Positions 17,417-25,382 of a stretch of DNA of 64,000 nucleotides are shown here, piece after piece. Positions within the stretch are counted from its first letter, which is position 1. Each line of letters starts with the position of its first letter. The position numbers and the translations under genes are program-made. Below the pieces are notes generated by a model. That model saw nothing but the letters and a program-made list of their open reading frames with translations, ran no database searches and was not told the DNA's origin. Source of the stretch: Aeromicrobium sp. Sec7.5 (lineage in GTDB: Bacteria > Actinomycetota > Actinomycetes > Propionibacteriales > Nocardioidaceae). Location: contig NZ_JBAJIJ010000001.1 in NCBI RefSeq assembly GCF_036867135.1, positions 1,240,001-1,304,000 of the forward strand. The letters run 5' to 3'.

Positions 17417-17943
17417 TTGCCTGGCTCCACGAAGTCGCTCATAAGCCATTTGCCTTCGACGTGCTGCGCCAAGAATGCGACCATAATCGTGCTTGGGGCT
17501 GTCTCCTCGGCGGGGTCTGAACCATTGTCAAAGGTTCCAGGCTCGGTGGTGACCTCACCCTCGATTCGCCACTCTGTGCCTTGAAAGCTAACTGCGACGT
17601 CGCCGGCCGACCAGTCGCCGCCGGTATAGGCGCCGCCCGCATCATGAGTCGCATCGACGACGGCCATGTACTTGTCGCAGGAGCCGCACTCGGGTCCTGT
17701 CAGGGCGCGGAGCGATGCGGTGTCACCGGTGTGGGCGGCGTAGTTGAGGACGTCCAAGTAGTGGTCGACGAAGGCGGCGGCGCCCTCGGCGGTCTCTTGT
17801 GTGGCGGCCTCTGGCAGGGGTGGGGGAGTCGCCGTCGGGCTGGGTGTGGTGCTGGCATCCGGCTCCTTCGGCTCGGGGTCGCCGGCACACCCGGCGAGGA
17901 GCACGGCGGCCAGGGCCAGGAACGGCCAGGACGTCCTACGCAT
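17413..17943 (-). CDS. DUF6318 family lipoprotein
   Basis: 176 aa. Residues 1-19 form a lipoprotein signal peptide with lipobox LLAGC, followed by a Pro/Thr linker (about 25-47). The globular part contains GAAAFVDHYLDVLNYAAHTGDTASLRALTGPECGSC, the DUF6318 pattern, with two conserved cysteines. The function is unknown; NTF2-like folds of this kind are often envelope lipoproteins. It is translationally coupled to the following PKD-like gene. Confidence 0.75.
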   Translation of the reverse strand: MRRTSWPFLALAAVLLAGCAGDPEPKEPDASTTPSPTATPPPLPEAATQETAEGAAAFVDHYLDVLNYAAHTGDTASLRALTGPECGSCDKYMAVVDATHDAGGAYTGGDWSAGDVAVSFQGTEWRIEGEVTTEPGTFDNGSDPAEETAPSTIMVAFLAQHVEGKWLMSDFVEPGK

Positions 17944-18039
17944 GAGATCCCCCGATCGTCATCGAGCCACGAAGGTAGCGAGCGCCCCGCGCACTTGTCA
18001 GCCACCCGAGCACGCGTTGCGCGCGGCGGAATGGGTGCC

Positions 18040-18267
18040 TCACGGTGACGCGGGCTGGGTCGGGTCGGTGCCTGCTGGGGCGCCGAGCTCCGCTCCGTGC
18101 GCCGCGCCCAGTCCGCACAGGCCAGCGGCGGCATCGCACGTCGCCCGCGGCGCGGCGACGGGCACGACCACGTCCAGGCCGCCCCACGTGCCCGTTTGTT
18201 CCCCTGTGCCACAGCCGGTGATCGCGGCCAGTGCGAGCGCCAGCCCGGCCCACCTCGTCCTGCTCAT
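18040..18267 (-). CDS. Small putative lipoprotein, possibly a truncated paralogue
   Basis: 75 aa. The N-terminus MSRTRWAGLALALAAITGCG is a lipoprotein signal peptide with lipobox AITGC. The rest is low-complexity, Ala/Gly/Pro-rich, with three further Cys. The start resembles that of the DUF6318 lipoprotein at 17943 (MRRTSWPFLALAAVLLAGC), and the leaders share GATCGGGGGATC before the ATG. This suggests a duplicated leader and signal peptide attached to a short or decayed body. It may not make a functional protein. Confidence 0.45.
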   Translation of the reverse strand: MSRTRWAGLALALAAITGCGTGEQTGTWGGLDVVVPVAAPRATCDAAAGLCGLGAAHGAELGAPAGTDPTQPASP

Positions 18268-18390
18268 GGGATCCCCCGATCCGTCGTCGATCTGTCGAGG
18301 ACGAACCTAGGCAGCCGCGAAGTCGTTGTCACCGGCGTCACGAGGGACCTGTGGACAACTCGCGCTGGGCGCGCAGGAGAGAATGGCCTC

Positions 18391-19104
18391 ATGCGTGCAG
18401 TGGTGATTGCCGACGAGACCGACCGCGAGGGCGGCTACGTGACCGAGCGGCTGCGTCAGCTCGGTGCGGACGTCGAGTTCGTCGACCGCGAGGCACTGCC
18501 GGATCGTGCCGAGATCGCGGACGCGGGTCCACGGGTCGACCTGCTGCTGCTGCTGGGCTCGCACCGGTCGGCGCACGACTCGCGGTTCGTGCACGACGTC
18601 ATGGCCGAGTCGGACTGGGTCCGGGACTCGCTGGCGGCCGGGACGCCGGTGATGGGCATCTGCTTCGGCGCCCAACTGATGGCCCGCGCCCTGGGCGGCC
18701 ACTCCTACCGGATGGCGGAGCCCGAGGTGGGCTGGGAGCGGGTCGACTCGGTCGACCACGTGCTGTGTCCCGTGGGTCCGTGGGGGCAGTTCCACCACGA
18801 CACCTTCGTGCCGCCCCAGAACGCCCAGGTGCTGGGCTCCACGTGGTACGGACCGCAGTGCTTCGTCGAGGAGACCCACGGGGCGAGGGCCATCGCTTGG
18901 CAGTTCCACCCTGAGGTGGTGCCGGAGGTCTACGCGCAGTGGGTCTCGGAGGGGAAGATGACCGTGCGCGCCGCGGAGGCCGATGCCGAGAACCTCGTCC
19001 GTGGGGCTCATCGTCTGGCTCCGCAGGCGCGCACGCGGGCTTTCGCCCTGGTCGACGCCGCCCTCGACTACCTGGGTGTCGAGGGCGGCTCGAACCTCAG
19101 CTGA
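18391..19104 (+). CDS. Class I glutamine amidotransferase (GMP synthase-like)
   Basis: 237 aa. Class I GATase fold: nucleophile elbow PVMGICFGAQLMARALGG with Cys91, and a late FHPEV with the catalytic His and Glu. Stand-alone proteins of this kind often act on glutamine or gamma-glutamyl compounds (PuuD or YfeJ type); the substrate is not predictable. The ATG at 18391 follows GAGAAT-N6, possibly a leaderless start. The stop overlaps the convergent Dps gene by 8 bp. Confidence 0.88.
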   Translation: MRAVVIADETDREGGYVTERLRQLGADVEFVDREALPDRAEIADAGPRVDLLLLLGSHRSAHDSRFVHDVMAESDWVRDSLAAGTPVMGICFGAQLMARALGGHSYRMAEPEVGWERVDSVDHVLCPVGPWGQFHHDTFVPPQNAQVLGSTWYGPQCFVEETHGARAIAWQFHPEVVPEVYAQWVSEGKMTVRAAEADAENLVRGAHRLAPQARTRAFALVDAALDYLGVEGGSNLS

Positions 19105-19651
19105 CGGCGCCGGCTTGGTCGGCCGCGGCCTGCTCCGAACCGGCACCGGCGCTGCTGAGCTCGCCGCCGGTGTTCTCCAGGTGGGCGCGGACGAACCAGT
19201 GGAACAGCTCGAGCGCACGCAGCTGGGCGATCAGCATGTCCTCGGTGACCGCGTCGAGGTCGGCGACGGCCTCCTGCGCCTTGCGGTGGTCGGCGATGAC
19301 GCCCTGGTAGACCTTGTCGAGCGCGCCGAGATGCTCGTTGGTCGTGGCGCGGCCGAGCGAGTAGTCGTCCCACGTGCGGGTCTTGACCAGGTCGCCGGTC
19401 AGGCCGTTCGGCGCGGTGCCGAGCGTGGCGATGCGCTCAGCGGTCTCGTCGACCGCGTCGCGCACCTCGACCACGTGCGGGTCGATCATCTCGTGCACGG
19501 CGATGAAGTGCGGGCCGACGACGTTCCAGTGAACGTGCTTCAGCGTCAGGGCCAGGTCGTTGAGGGCGTGGAGGCGCTCCTGAAGGATGCCAGCCAGCTT
19601 CTCGCCCTCGGCGTCGGTGAGTCCGGGAATCGTGAACTTGGGGGTGCTCAT
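19097..19651 (-). CDS. dps: Dps family ferritin-like protein
   Basis: 184 aa. Dps proteins form 12-mers that oxidise and store iron and protect DNA. The ferroxidase residues at the dimer interface are in HVHWNVVGPHFIAVHEMIDPHVVEVRDAVDETAERI. The four-helix core ends with LRALELFHWFVRAHLE. The C-terminal tail (about 20 residues, Ala/Gly/Ser/Glu-rich) lacks the Lys-rich DNA-binding character, so DNA binding is uncertain. It overlaps the convergent amidotransferase gene by 8 bp. Confidence 0.92.
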   Translation of the reverse strand: MSTPKFTIPGLTDAEGEKLAGILQERLHALNDLALTLKHVHWNVVGPHFIAVHEMIDPHVVEVRDAVDETAERIATLGTAPNGLTGDLVKTRTWDDYSLGRATTNEHLGALDKVYQGVIADHRKAQEAVADLDAVTEDMLIAQLRALELFHWFVRAHLENTGGELSSAGAGSEQAAADQAGAVS

Positions 19652-19733
19652 GGGTTCGACGTTACGCCGCAGATCGCGATACGCAACCGGAACTCAGCAG
19701 GCCCTGAAATGCCGGGATTGCAGCGACTTCAGG

Positions 19734-20147
19734 TCAGCCGAGGCTTGCCTGATTGACGAGCCAGGCGATGCCGAACCGGTCGTTGAAGAGGCCGAACTTG
19801 TCGCCCCACGGGGCGGTCGAGAACGGCTCGACGATCTCCGCTCCTTGGGTCAGCTTGTCCCAGTACGGCTGCAGGTCGGTGTCGTCGCTGCTGAGCGAGA
19901 CGTTGACGTGGGTGCCGTGCTGGGGCTGGTCGCCACCCGGGGGAGTGTCGGAAGCCATCAGCGTCAGCCCGTGCGGGGTCTGCAGCTGGCCATGCATCAC
20001 CAGGTCGGCGTGGGCCGGGTCGTCGCTCATGCCGGACTCACCGAACGTCATGATGCTCAGCTCGCCGCCGAGGGCTGCTTGGTAGAACTCCAGCGCCTCC
20101 CGGGACTCGGTCGAGAAGTTCAGGTACGGATTCAGTGCGATCGCCAT
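19734..20147 (-). CDS. PhnB-like VOC-family protein
   Basis: 137 aa from the ATG at 20147 (MAIALNPYLNF), rejecting an upstream extension without similarity. It has the glyoxalase/bleomycin-resistance fold in its PhnB variant: NPYLNFSTESREALEFYQAALGGEL, HADLVMHGQL, NVSLSSDD, and a C-terminal APWGDKFGLFNDRFGIAWLVN. Members without clear substrate are annotated as PhnB or 3-demethylubiquinone methyltransferase-like; the function is unknown. The next gene upstream ends 39 bp away on the same strand. Confidence 0.82.
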   Translation of the reverse strand: MAIALNPYLNFSTESREALEFYQAALGGELSIMTFGESGMSDDPAHADLVMHGQLQTPHGLTLMASDTPPGGDQPQHGTHVNVSLSSDDTDLQPYWDKLTQGAEIVEPFSTAPWGDKFGLFNDRFGIAWLVNQASLG

Positions 20148-20186
20148 GGCGACAGGGTCCACCTGTCCGCGCCTGCAGCGCAAGGG

Positions 20187-20561
20187 TCAGGAGGTGACGC
20201 GCCGGATCCGGATCGGTCCCTTGGCCGTGGACGGGTCGACGGCGCGCCCCTTCTGGGTGATCTCGACGGCGCCCGCCTCCACCAGCCGTCGGGCGGCGCG
20301 TCGAGCCGGTTCCATCAGGTCGCGCCAGTCGTCGTCGGTCCCGACGGCCCGGGCGGCGTCGGACGGGCAGATGGTCGCGCTCGCGGCGCGCCCGGCGAGC
20401 AGGTCGAGGATCGTCTGCTCGAGCTGCTGGTCGACGTCGGTGACGCCGCGCCGCCGACACGTGGTGCTGCAGTACTTGACGGTGTCCCAGTCGCGCTCCC
20501 ACTTCTTGCGCCACTCGATCGTGCGTCCGCAGGAGGCGCAGGTCTTGGCGGGGTGGGTCAC
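20187..20561 (-). CDS. DUF2256 and DUF3253 domain protein
   Basis: 124 aa from the GTG at 20561. The N-terminal zinc-ribbon-like DUF2256 is [34 protein letters not shown] with two CxxC-type pairs. The C-terminal part (about residues 45-124) is a winged-helix-like DUF3253 containing [23 protein letters not shown] and [32 protein letters not shown]. This two-domain arrangement is known; the function is not. Possibly nucleic-acid binding. Confidence 0.82.
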   Translation of the reverse strand: MTHPAKTCASCGRTIEWRKKWERDWDTVKYCSTTCRRRGVTDVDQQLEQTILDLLAGRAASATICPSDAARAVGTDDDWRDLMEPARRAARRLVEAGAVEITQKGRAVDPSTAKGPIRIRRVTS

Positions 20562-20772
20562 CGCTCCAGTGTGGGCGCGAGGCCCTCGGCTGGCTCGCCG
20601 AGATGGCCCGATCGGACTAGGTCGGGGTGGTGAGTTCTGGGGCGCCTGTGACGGATGGGACAGCGACAGCGCGCTGACCAGCACAAACACGTTCGTCCCA
20701 CGTTCGTCTCAAAAATAGTCAGTGGCGCGCGGGAAGATGCTTGCGCGGGCCGCCCCCGAGCACGTACGGTAG

Positions 20773-20817
20773 CCACTACATCTGGGACTTACACGCGTGT
20801 AGTTCTCCACATATGGG
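20773..20817 (+). promoter_or_regulatory. Candidate NrdR operator region upstream of nrdR
   Basis: Three short symmetrical motifs lie 100-140 bp before nrdR: CCACTACATCTGG (20773-20785), the perfect palindrome TACACGCGTGTA (20790-20801) and CCACATATGGG (20807-20817). The outer two sit about 34 bp apart, near three helical turns, like the paired NrdR boxes of ribonucleotide reductase promoters, but their match to the NrdR consensus is only partial. The 20562-20914 gap otherwise holds no gene. Confidence 0.4.
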
Positions 20818-20914
20818 TCCACAGCCGCCCGTCGGTTACCCACACGATTCGGACCTCGGTCCACAGTTTCTCCCCAGATTCATCCCCACCCACCCCCGTC
20901 GAGGAGGCCCGTCC

Positions 20915-21409
20915 ATGCACTGTCCGTTCTGCAAGAACACCGACACCCGAGTGCTCGACAGCCGGGTCGCCGACGAGGGCGGCTCGATCCGTCGGCGTCG
21001 CACCTGCTCGTCCTGCGAGAAGCGCTTCACCACGATCGAGCAGATGCAGCTCATGGTCGTCAAGCGGTCAGGGGCCACCGAGCCCTTCGTCCGCGAGAAG
21101 GCCGTCGCCGGCGTCCGCAAGGCCTGCAAGGGCCGGCCGGTCTCCGACGACGACCTCGCCCGCCTGGGCCAGCGCGTCGAGGACTCGCTGCGCTCGTCGG
21201 GCTGCGCCGAGATCGAGGCCCACCAGGTCGGCCTGGCCGTCCTGGAGCCGCTCAAGGAGCTCGACGAGGTCGCGTACCTGCGCTTCGCCAGCGTCTACAA
21301 GGCCTTCGACTCCGCCGACGACTTCGCCGTCGAGATCGCGAGCCTCATGTCGGCCTCGGCCGACGGCGAGCTGGCGGAGGAGACCGCCACCCGCAGCCCC
21401 TCCCCGTAG
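20915..21409 (+). CDS. nrdR: Transcriptional repressor NrdR
   Basis: 164 aa from the ATG at 20915, preceded by GAGGAGG. It has an N-terminal zinc ribbon ([17 protein letters not shown]...CSSCEKRF) and then an ATP-cone (about residues 48-138) starting [24 protein letters not shown]. NrdR senses ATP/dATP and represses ribonucleotide reductase genes. The downstream nrdJ is the obvious target and may share the transcript. Confidence 0.96.
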   Translation: MHCPFCKNTDTRVLDSRVADEGGSIRRRRTCSSCEKRFTTIEQMQLMVVKRSGATEPFVREKAVAGVRKACKGRPVSDDDLARLGQRVEDSLRSSGCAEIEAHQVGLAVLEPLKELDEVAYLRFASVYKAFDSADDFAVEIASLMSASADGELAEETATRSPSP

Positions 21410-21480
21410 TTCCCCTTCACCCGCACGTCCGGGGGCGCCGCCGTCAGCGACGGCCGAGGCCCCGCAGGCACAGCAGTCAG

Positions 21481-21510
21481 CAGCACCGCACGAGCAGCAC
21501 CGCACGAGCA
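21481..21510 (+). repeat. Short tandem repeat in the nrdR-nrdJ gap
   Basis: A 14-bp unit, AGCACCGCACGAGC, is repeated twice in direct tandem, followed by a GTCAGCAGCAGTC run. The rest of the 143-bp gap shows no riboswitch-like structure that I can recognise. Confidence 0.5.
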
Positions 21511-21552
21511 CGTCAGCAGCAGTCAAACCCTTTGAGTAACAGGAGCACCCCC

Positions 21553-24423
21553 ATGACGGAGACCGTCAGCGGATCCACCGGTTCGCCCCGCAAGAGCGCC
21601 TCCAAGGCCGGTTCCGGCCTGAAGATCGAGCGCGTCTACACCACCGAGGGCGTGCACCCGTACGACGCCGTCACCTGGGAGCGTCGCGACGTCGTCCAGA
21701 CCAACTGGAAGACCGGCGAGAACGTCTTCGAGCAGCGCGGCGTCGAGTTCCCCGACTTCTGGAGCGTCAACGCCTCCACGATCGTCACCACCAAGTACTT
21801 CCGCGGCGCCGTGGGCTCGGCCGAGCGCGAGCAGAGCCTCAAGCAGCTCCTCGACCGCGTCGTGCTCACCTACGTCAAGGCCGGCAAGGACTTCGGCTAC
21901 TTCGCCACCCCGGCCGACGCCGAGGTCTTCGAGCACGAGCTCACGCACATGCTGCTGCACCAGGTCTTCAGCTTCAACAGCCCCGTCTGGTTCAACGTCG
22001 GCACGTCCAGCCCGCAGCAGGTCAGCGCCTGCTTCATCCTGGCCGTCGACGACTCGATGGACTCGATCCTCAACTGGTACCGCGAGGAGGGCCTGATCTT
22101 CAAGGGTGGATCCGGCGCCGGTCTCAACCTGTCGCGCATCCGCTCCAGCAAGGAGCTGCTCCGCTCCTCGGGCGGCACCGCCTCGGGCCCGGTCTCCTTC
22201 ATGCGGGGCGCCGACGCGTCCGCCGGCACCATCAAGTCCGGCGGCGCCACGCGTCGCGCGGCCAAGATGGTCGTCCTGGACGTCGACCACCCCGACATCG
22301 TCGAGTTCGTCGAGACCAAGGAGAAGGAGGAGGAGAAGATCCGCGTCCTGCGCGACGCCGGCTTCGACATGGACCTCGGCGGCTCCGACATCACCTCGGT
22401 CCAGTACCAGAACGCCAACAACTCGGTGCGTGTCAGCGACGAGTTCATGCGCGCGGTCGAGGAGAAGACCGACTTCGGCCTGCGCGGTCGCATGACCGGT
22501 GAGGTCATCGAGCAGATCGACGCGAACGAGCTCTGGGACAAGATCGCCAAGGCCGCGTGGGCCTGCGCCGACCCGGGCATCCAGTACGACTCCACGATCA
22601 ACGACTGGCACACCACGCCGGAGGCGGGCCGCATCACGGCCTCCAACCCGTGCTCGGAGTACATGCACCTCGACAACTCGAGCTGCAACCTCGCCAGCCT
22701 CAACCTGATGAAGTTCCTGAACGACGACGGTTCGTTCGAGGTCGAGAAGTTCGTCAAGAGCGTCGAGCTCATCATCACGGCGATGGACATCTCGATCTGC
22801 TTCGCCGACTTCCCGACCGACCCGATCGGCGAGACCACGCGGGCCTACCGCCAGCTCGGCATCGGCTACGCCAACCTTGGCGCGCTGCTGATGGCCTCGG
22901 GCCTGGCGTACGACTCCGACGGCGGCCGCGCGCTGGCCGGCTCGATCACGTCGCTCATGACGGGCACCTCGTACCGCCGCTCGGCCGAGCTGGCCGGCAT
23001 CGTCGGCGCGTACGACGGCTACGCGCAGAACGCCGCTCCGCACACGCGGATCATGCGCAAGCACCTCGCCGCCAACGACGACATCCGCACGCTGCACACG
23101 ATGGACATCGCGGTGCACCGCGAGGCCACCAAGCAGTGGGCCGACAACCTCAAGATCGGTGAGAAGAACGGCTGGCGCAACGCCCAGGCGTCCGTGCTCG
23201 CGCCCACCGGCACGATCGGCTTCATGATGGACTGCGACACGACCGGCATCGAGCCGGACTTCTCGCTGGTCAAGTTCAAGAAGCTCGTCGGTGGCGGCTC
23301 GATGCAGGTCGTCAACCAGACGGTCCCGGCCGCGCTCACCAAGCTCGGATACACCAACGAGACGATCGAGGCGATCGTCGAGTTCATCGCCGAGCACGGT
23401 CACGTCATCGATGCACCGGGCCTCAAGCCCGAGCACTACGAGGTCTTCGACTGCGCGGTCGGCGAGCGGGCCATCAAGCCGATGGGCCACGTGCGCATGA
23501 TGGCGGCGGCCCAGCCGTTCCTGTCGGGCGCCATCTCCAAGACGGTCAACATGCCCGAGACGGCCACGGTCGAGGAGATCGCCGACGTCTACTACCAGGG
23601 CTGGAAGCTCGGCCTGAAGGCGCTCGCGGTCTACCGCGACAACTGCAAGGTCGGCCAGCCGCTGTCCAGCCAGAAGTCGCAGGACGACAAGACCAGCGCC
23701 TCGGCCGCCGCGACCACCGAGGTCAAGACGGTCGTCGTCGAGAAGCCGATCCGTCGTCGCCTGCCGAAGTCGCGTGCCTCGATCACCACGAGCTTCGCCG
23801 TGGGTGGCGCCGAGGGCTACATGACCTCGGGTGCGCACGAGAGCGGCGAGCTGGGCGAGGTCTTCCTCAAGCTCGGCAAGCAGGGCTCGACGTTGGCCGG
23901 TGTCATGGACGCCTTCAGCATCGCGACCTCGATCGGCCTGCAGTACGGCGTGCCGCTGGAGACCTTCGTCAGCAAGTTCACCAACCTGAAGTTCGAGCCG
24001 GCCGGTCTCACCGACGACTCGGACGTCCGGATGGCGCAGTCGATCATGGACTACGTGTTCCGCCGCCTGGCGCTCGACTACCTGGACTTCGACACCCGGT
24101 CCGCGCTCGGCATCTTCTCGGCCGACGAGCGTCAGCGTCACCTCGACACCGGTTCCTACCAGCCCATCAACGACGGCTCCACTGCCGCCGAGCTGGTCCA
24201 GACCCCCGTCGAGACGCTGCCGCAGGCCGCCGCGGCCGAGGACGTCGTCGAGGAGACGGCCAAGCCGGCTCCGGCCCAGGCCCACACCTCGGCCGAGCTC
24301 CTCGAGGTCATCACCGGTTCCGCGGTCGACTCGCCGCTGTGCATGACCTGCGGCACCAAGATGCGCCCCGCCGGCTCCTGCCACGTCTGCGAGGGCTGCG
24401 GCTCCACCAGCGGCTGCAGCTGA
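21553..24423 (+). CDS. nrdJ: Vitamin B12-dependent ribonucleotide reductase (class II)
   Basis: 956 aa from the ATG at 21553, 9 nt after CAGGAG; a TTG 21 nt earlier is possible. It reduces ribonucleotides with adenosylcobalamin. Visible blocks: FNSPVWFNVG, SACFILAVDDSMDSI, the loop FKGGSGAGLNLSRIRS, the active-site NPCSEYMHLDNSSCNLASLNL, VLAPTGTIGFMMDCDTTGIEPDFS and the GAISKTVNMPETATVEEI block. The C-terminus ends in a cysteine-rich tail (CMTCGTKMRPAGSCHVCEGCGSTSGCS, roughly the last 27 residues) that relays electrons. The gene is followed by a strong terminator. No class I RNR is seen in the window. Confidence 0.97.
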   Translation: MTETVSGSTGSPRKSASKAGSGLKIERVYTTEGVHPYDAVTWERRDVVQTNWKTGENVFEQRGVEFPDFWSVNASTIVTTKYFRGAVGSAEREQSLKQLLDRVVLTYVKAGKDFGYFATPADAEVFEHELTHMLLHQVFSFNSPVWFNVGTSSPQQVSACFILAVDDSMDSILNWYREEGLIFKGGSGAGLNLSRIRSSKELLRSSGGTASGPVSFMRGADASAGTIKSGGATRRAAKMVVLDVDHPDIVEFVETKEKEEEKIRVLRDAGFDMDLGGSDITSVQYQNANNSVRVSDEFMRAVEEKTDFGLRGRMTGEVIEQIDANELWDKIAKAAWACADPGIQYDSTINDWHTTPEAGRITASNPCSEYMHLDNSSCNLASLNLMKFLNDDGSFEVEKFVKSVELIITAMDISICFADFPTDPIGETTRAYRQLGIGYANLGALLMASGLAYDSDGGRALAGSITSLMTGTSYRRSAELAGIVGAYDGYAQNAAPHTRIMRKHLAANDDIRTLHTMDIAVHREATKQWADNLKIGEKNGWRNAQASVLAPTGTIGFMMDCDTTGIEPDFSLVKFKKLVGGGSMQVVNQTVPAALTKLGYTNETIEAIVEFIAEHGHVIDAPGLKPEHYEVFDCAVGERAIKPMGHVRMMAAAQPFLSGAISKTVNMPETATVEEIADVYYQGWKLGLKALAVYRDNCKVGQPLSSQKSQDDKTSASAAATTEVKTVVVEKPIRRRLPKSRASITTSFAVGGAEGYMTSGAHESGELGEVFLKLGKQGSTLAGVMDAFSIATSIGLQYGVPLETFVSKFTNLKFEPAGLTDDSDVRMAQSIMDYVFRRLALDYLDFDTRSALGIFSADERQRHLDTGSYQPINDGSTAAELVQTPVETLPQAAAAEDVVEETAKPAPAQAHTSAELLEVITGSAVDSPLCMTCGTKMRPAGSCHVCEGCGSTSGCS

Positions 24424-24430
24424 GCTAGCA

Positions 24431-24472
24431 ACGACGAAGGGCCCCATCGATTCCGGTGGGGCCCTTCGTCGT
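24431..24472. terminator. Terminator after nrdJ
   Basis: A perfect 16-bp stem, ACGACGAAGGGCCCCA and its complement, with a 10-nt loop. It sits between nrdJ and the convergent HNH gene. The outer ACGACGAAG/CTTCGTCGT arm also forms the outer arm of the terminator at 34609-34649. Confidence 0.85.
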
Positions 24473-24482
24473 GCCTGGGCAT

Positions 24483-25382
24483 CTAGGCCGACAGGAAGTC
24501 CTCGTAGCGGGCATGGAGCCTTGCCGAATCGGGAAGAGCGCGGCGGGAACGAGGAAGCTTCATCAGTCGCCGGCCGTGCATGTCCTGGAGTCCATGCCGA
24601 AGCATGGGCCCGTCGACCTCGTCGAGGATGTCCTGGCGAATGTGAAGCGATAGATCGTCTGGCCGAATACCCAGGATCTTGCTGTCGAACGCGGCATGGT
24701 GGATCTTGCACATCGCGAGCCCGTTCGGGACTACGGGCTCGCCGTTCGGCTGGCCGTCGGCGATGATGTGCGCAGCGTCGAGCAGCTGCGCGTGTCCAAG
24801 GTTGCACACCGCGCATCGCGACTCGTAGGCCAACATCACCTGTGTGCGGAACACTCGCTGATGGAGCCGGACCTTTGTCAGGCGCGCCATGTACATCCGG
24901 TAATCCGGGTCTCGTGCTTCGGTTTCGTCGAAATGCCTCTGCGCATGATCGAGAGCGAGAGTGAACTCCAGTTCGCGTGGCGCATCGCCGACGATCCAGA
25001 CGGGGTAGATCGGTTCATACCAGCCGGATGCGACGCCGACGAACCAAATGATCGGCAGCTTCGCACTGAAGGCCTGACGAAGTGCAACGTTCTCGGGATG
25101 GTCCGGATCGGAGCCTCGGTACTTGTACCTCTGGAGTCCGTCCACTCCCACAGCGTCCGCATAGGGAGGCATCTGACCTGGTGGCGTGAACGTCGTACGG
25201 ATGGCCAGTGCAGCAGACATCCCGGCGGGCTTTCGAATTCCTCGTTGTCGGTCCATCAGCGGGATTCGTTGACCGTCGTACTCGAAGCTCGCGAGCCACC
25301 GGAAGTCGACTCGATCCTGAGGTCGCCGGTCGAGCCACGCCATCGCCGCTCGTCGCAACATCAGACTTTCGGCGTCGCTCAC
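24483..25382 (-). CDS. HNH_2 endonuclease, predicted restriction type (COG3440-like)
   Basis: 299 aa from the GTG at 25382, chosen for its GTGA overlap with the helicase stop. The C-terminal nuclease domain (about residues 188-245) reads CAVCNLGHAQLLDAAHII ... NGLAMCKIHHAAFD, the HNH_2 ββα-metal pattern with two zinc-type Cys pairs. The N-terminal half (about 20-150) contains DGLQRYKYRGSDPDHPENVALRQA and LPIIWFVGVASGWYEPIYPVWIVG, a conserved block found ahead of HNH_2 in predicted restriction endonucleases; it may be the DNA-recognition module. Base composition is clearly less GC-rich than the neighbours. Co-translated with the NERD-UvrD helicase, it is probably a defence gene (inference). 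Confidence 0.8.
   Translation of the reverse strand: MSDAESLMLRRAAMAWLDRRPQDRVDFRWLASFEYDGQRIPLMDRQRGIRKPAGMSAALAIRTTFTPPGQMPPYADAVGVDGLQRYKYRGSDPDHPENVALRQAFSAKLPIIWFVGVASGWYEPIYPVWIVGDAPRELEFTLALDHAQRHFDETEARDPDYRMYMARLTKVRLHQRVFRTQVMLAYESRCAVCNLGHAQLLDAAHIIADGQPNGEPVVPNGLAMCKIHHAAFDSKILGIRPDDLSLHIRQDILDEVDGPMLRHGLQDMHGRRLMKLPRSRRALPDSARLHARYEDFLSA

Noticed and set aside
21410..21552. A possible cobalamin riboswitch before the B12-dependent nrdJ
   Set aside because: The gap lacks a recognisable B12 box and is mostly a short GC-rich tandem repeat; repression by B12 of a B12-dependent enzyme would also make little sense.
21523..24816. A very long open frame antisense to nrdJ
   Set aside because: Its translation is Arg/Gly/Asp-rich with no motif and mirrors the codon structure of nrdJ; such shadows are expected at about 70% GC. 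The same holds for long antisense frames over the SNF2 gene (30433-32925) and over cbs and the flippase (46414-49059).
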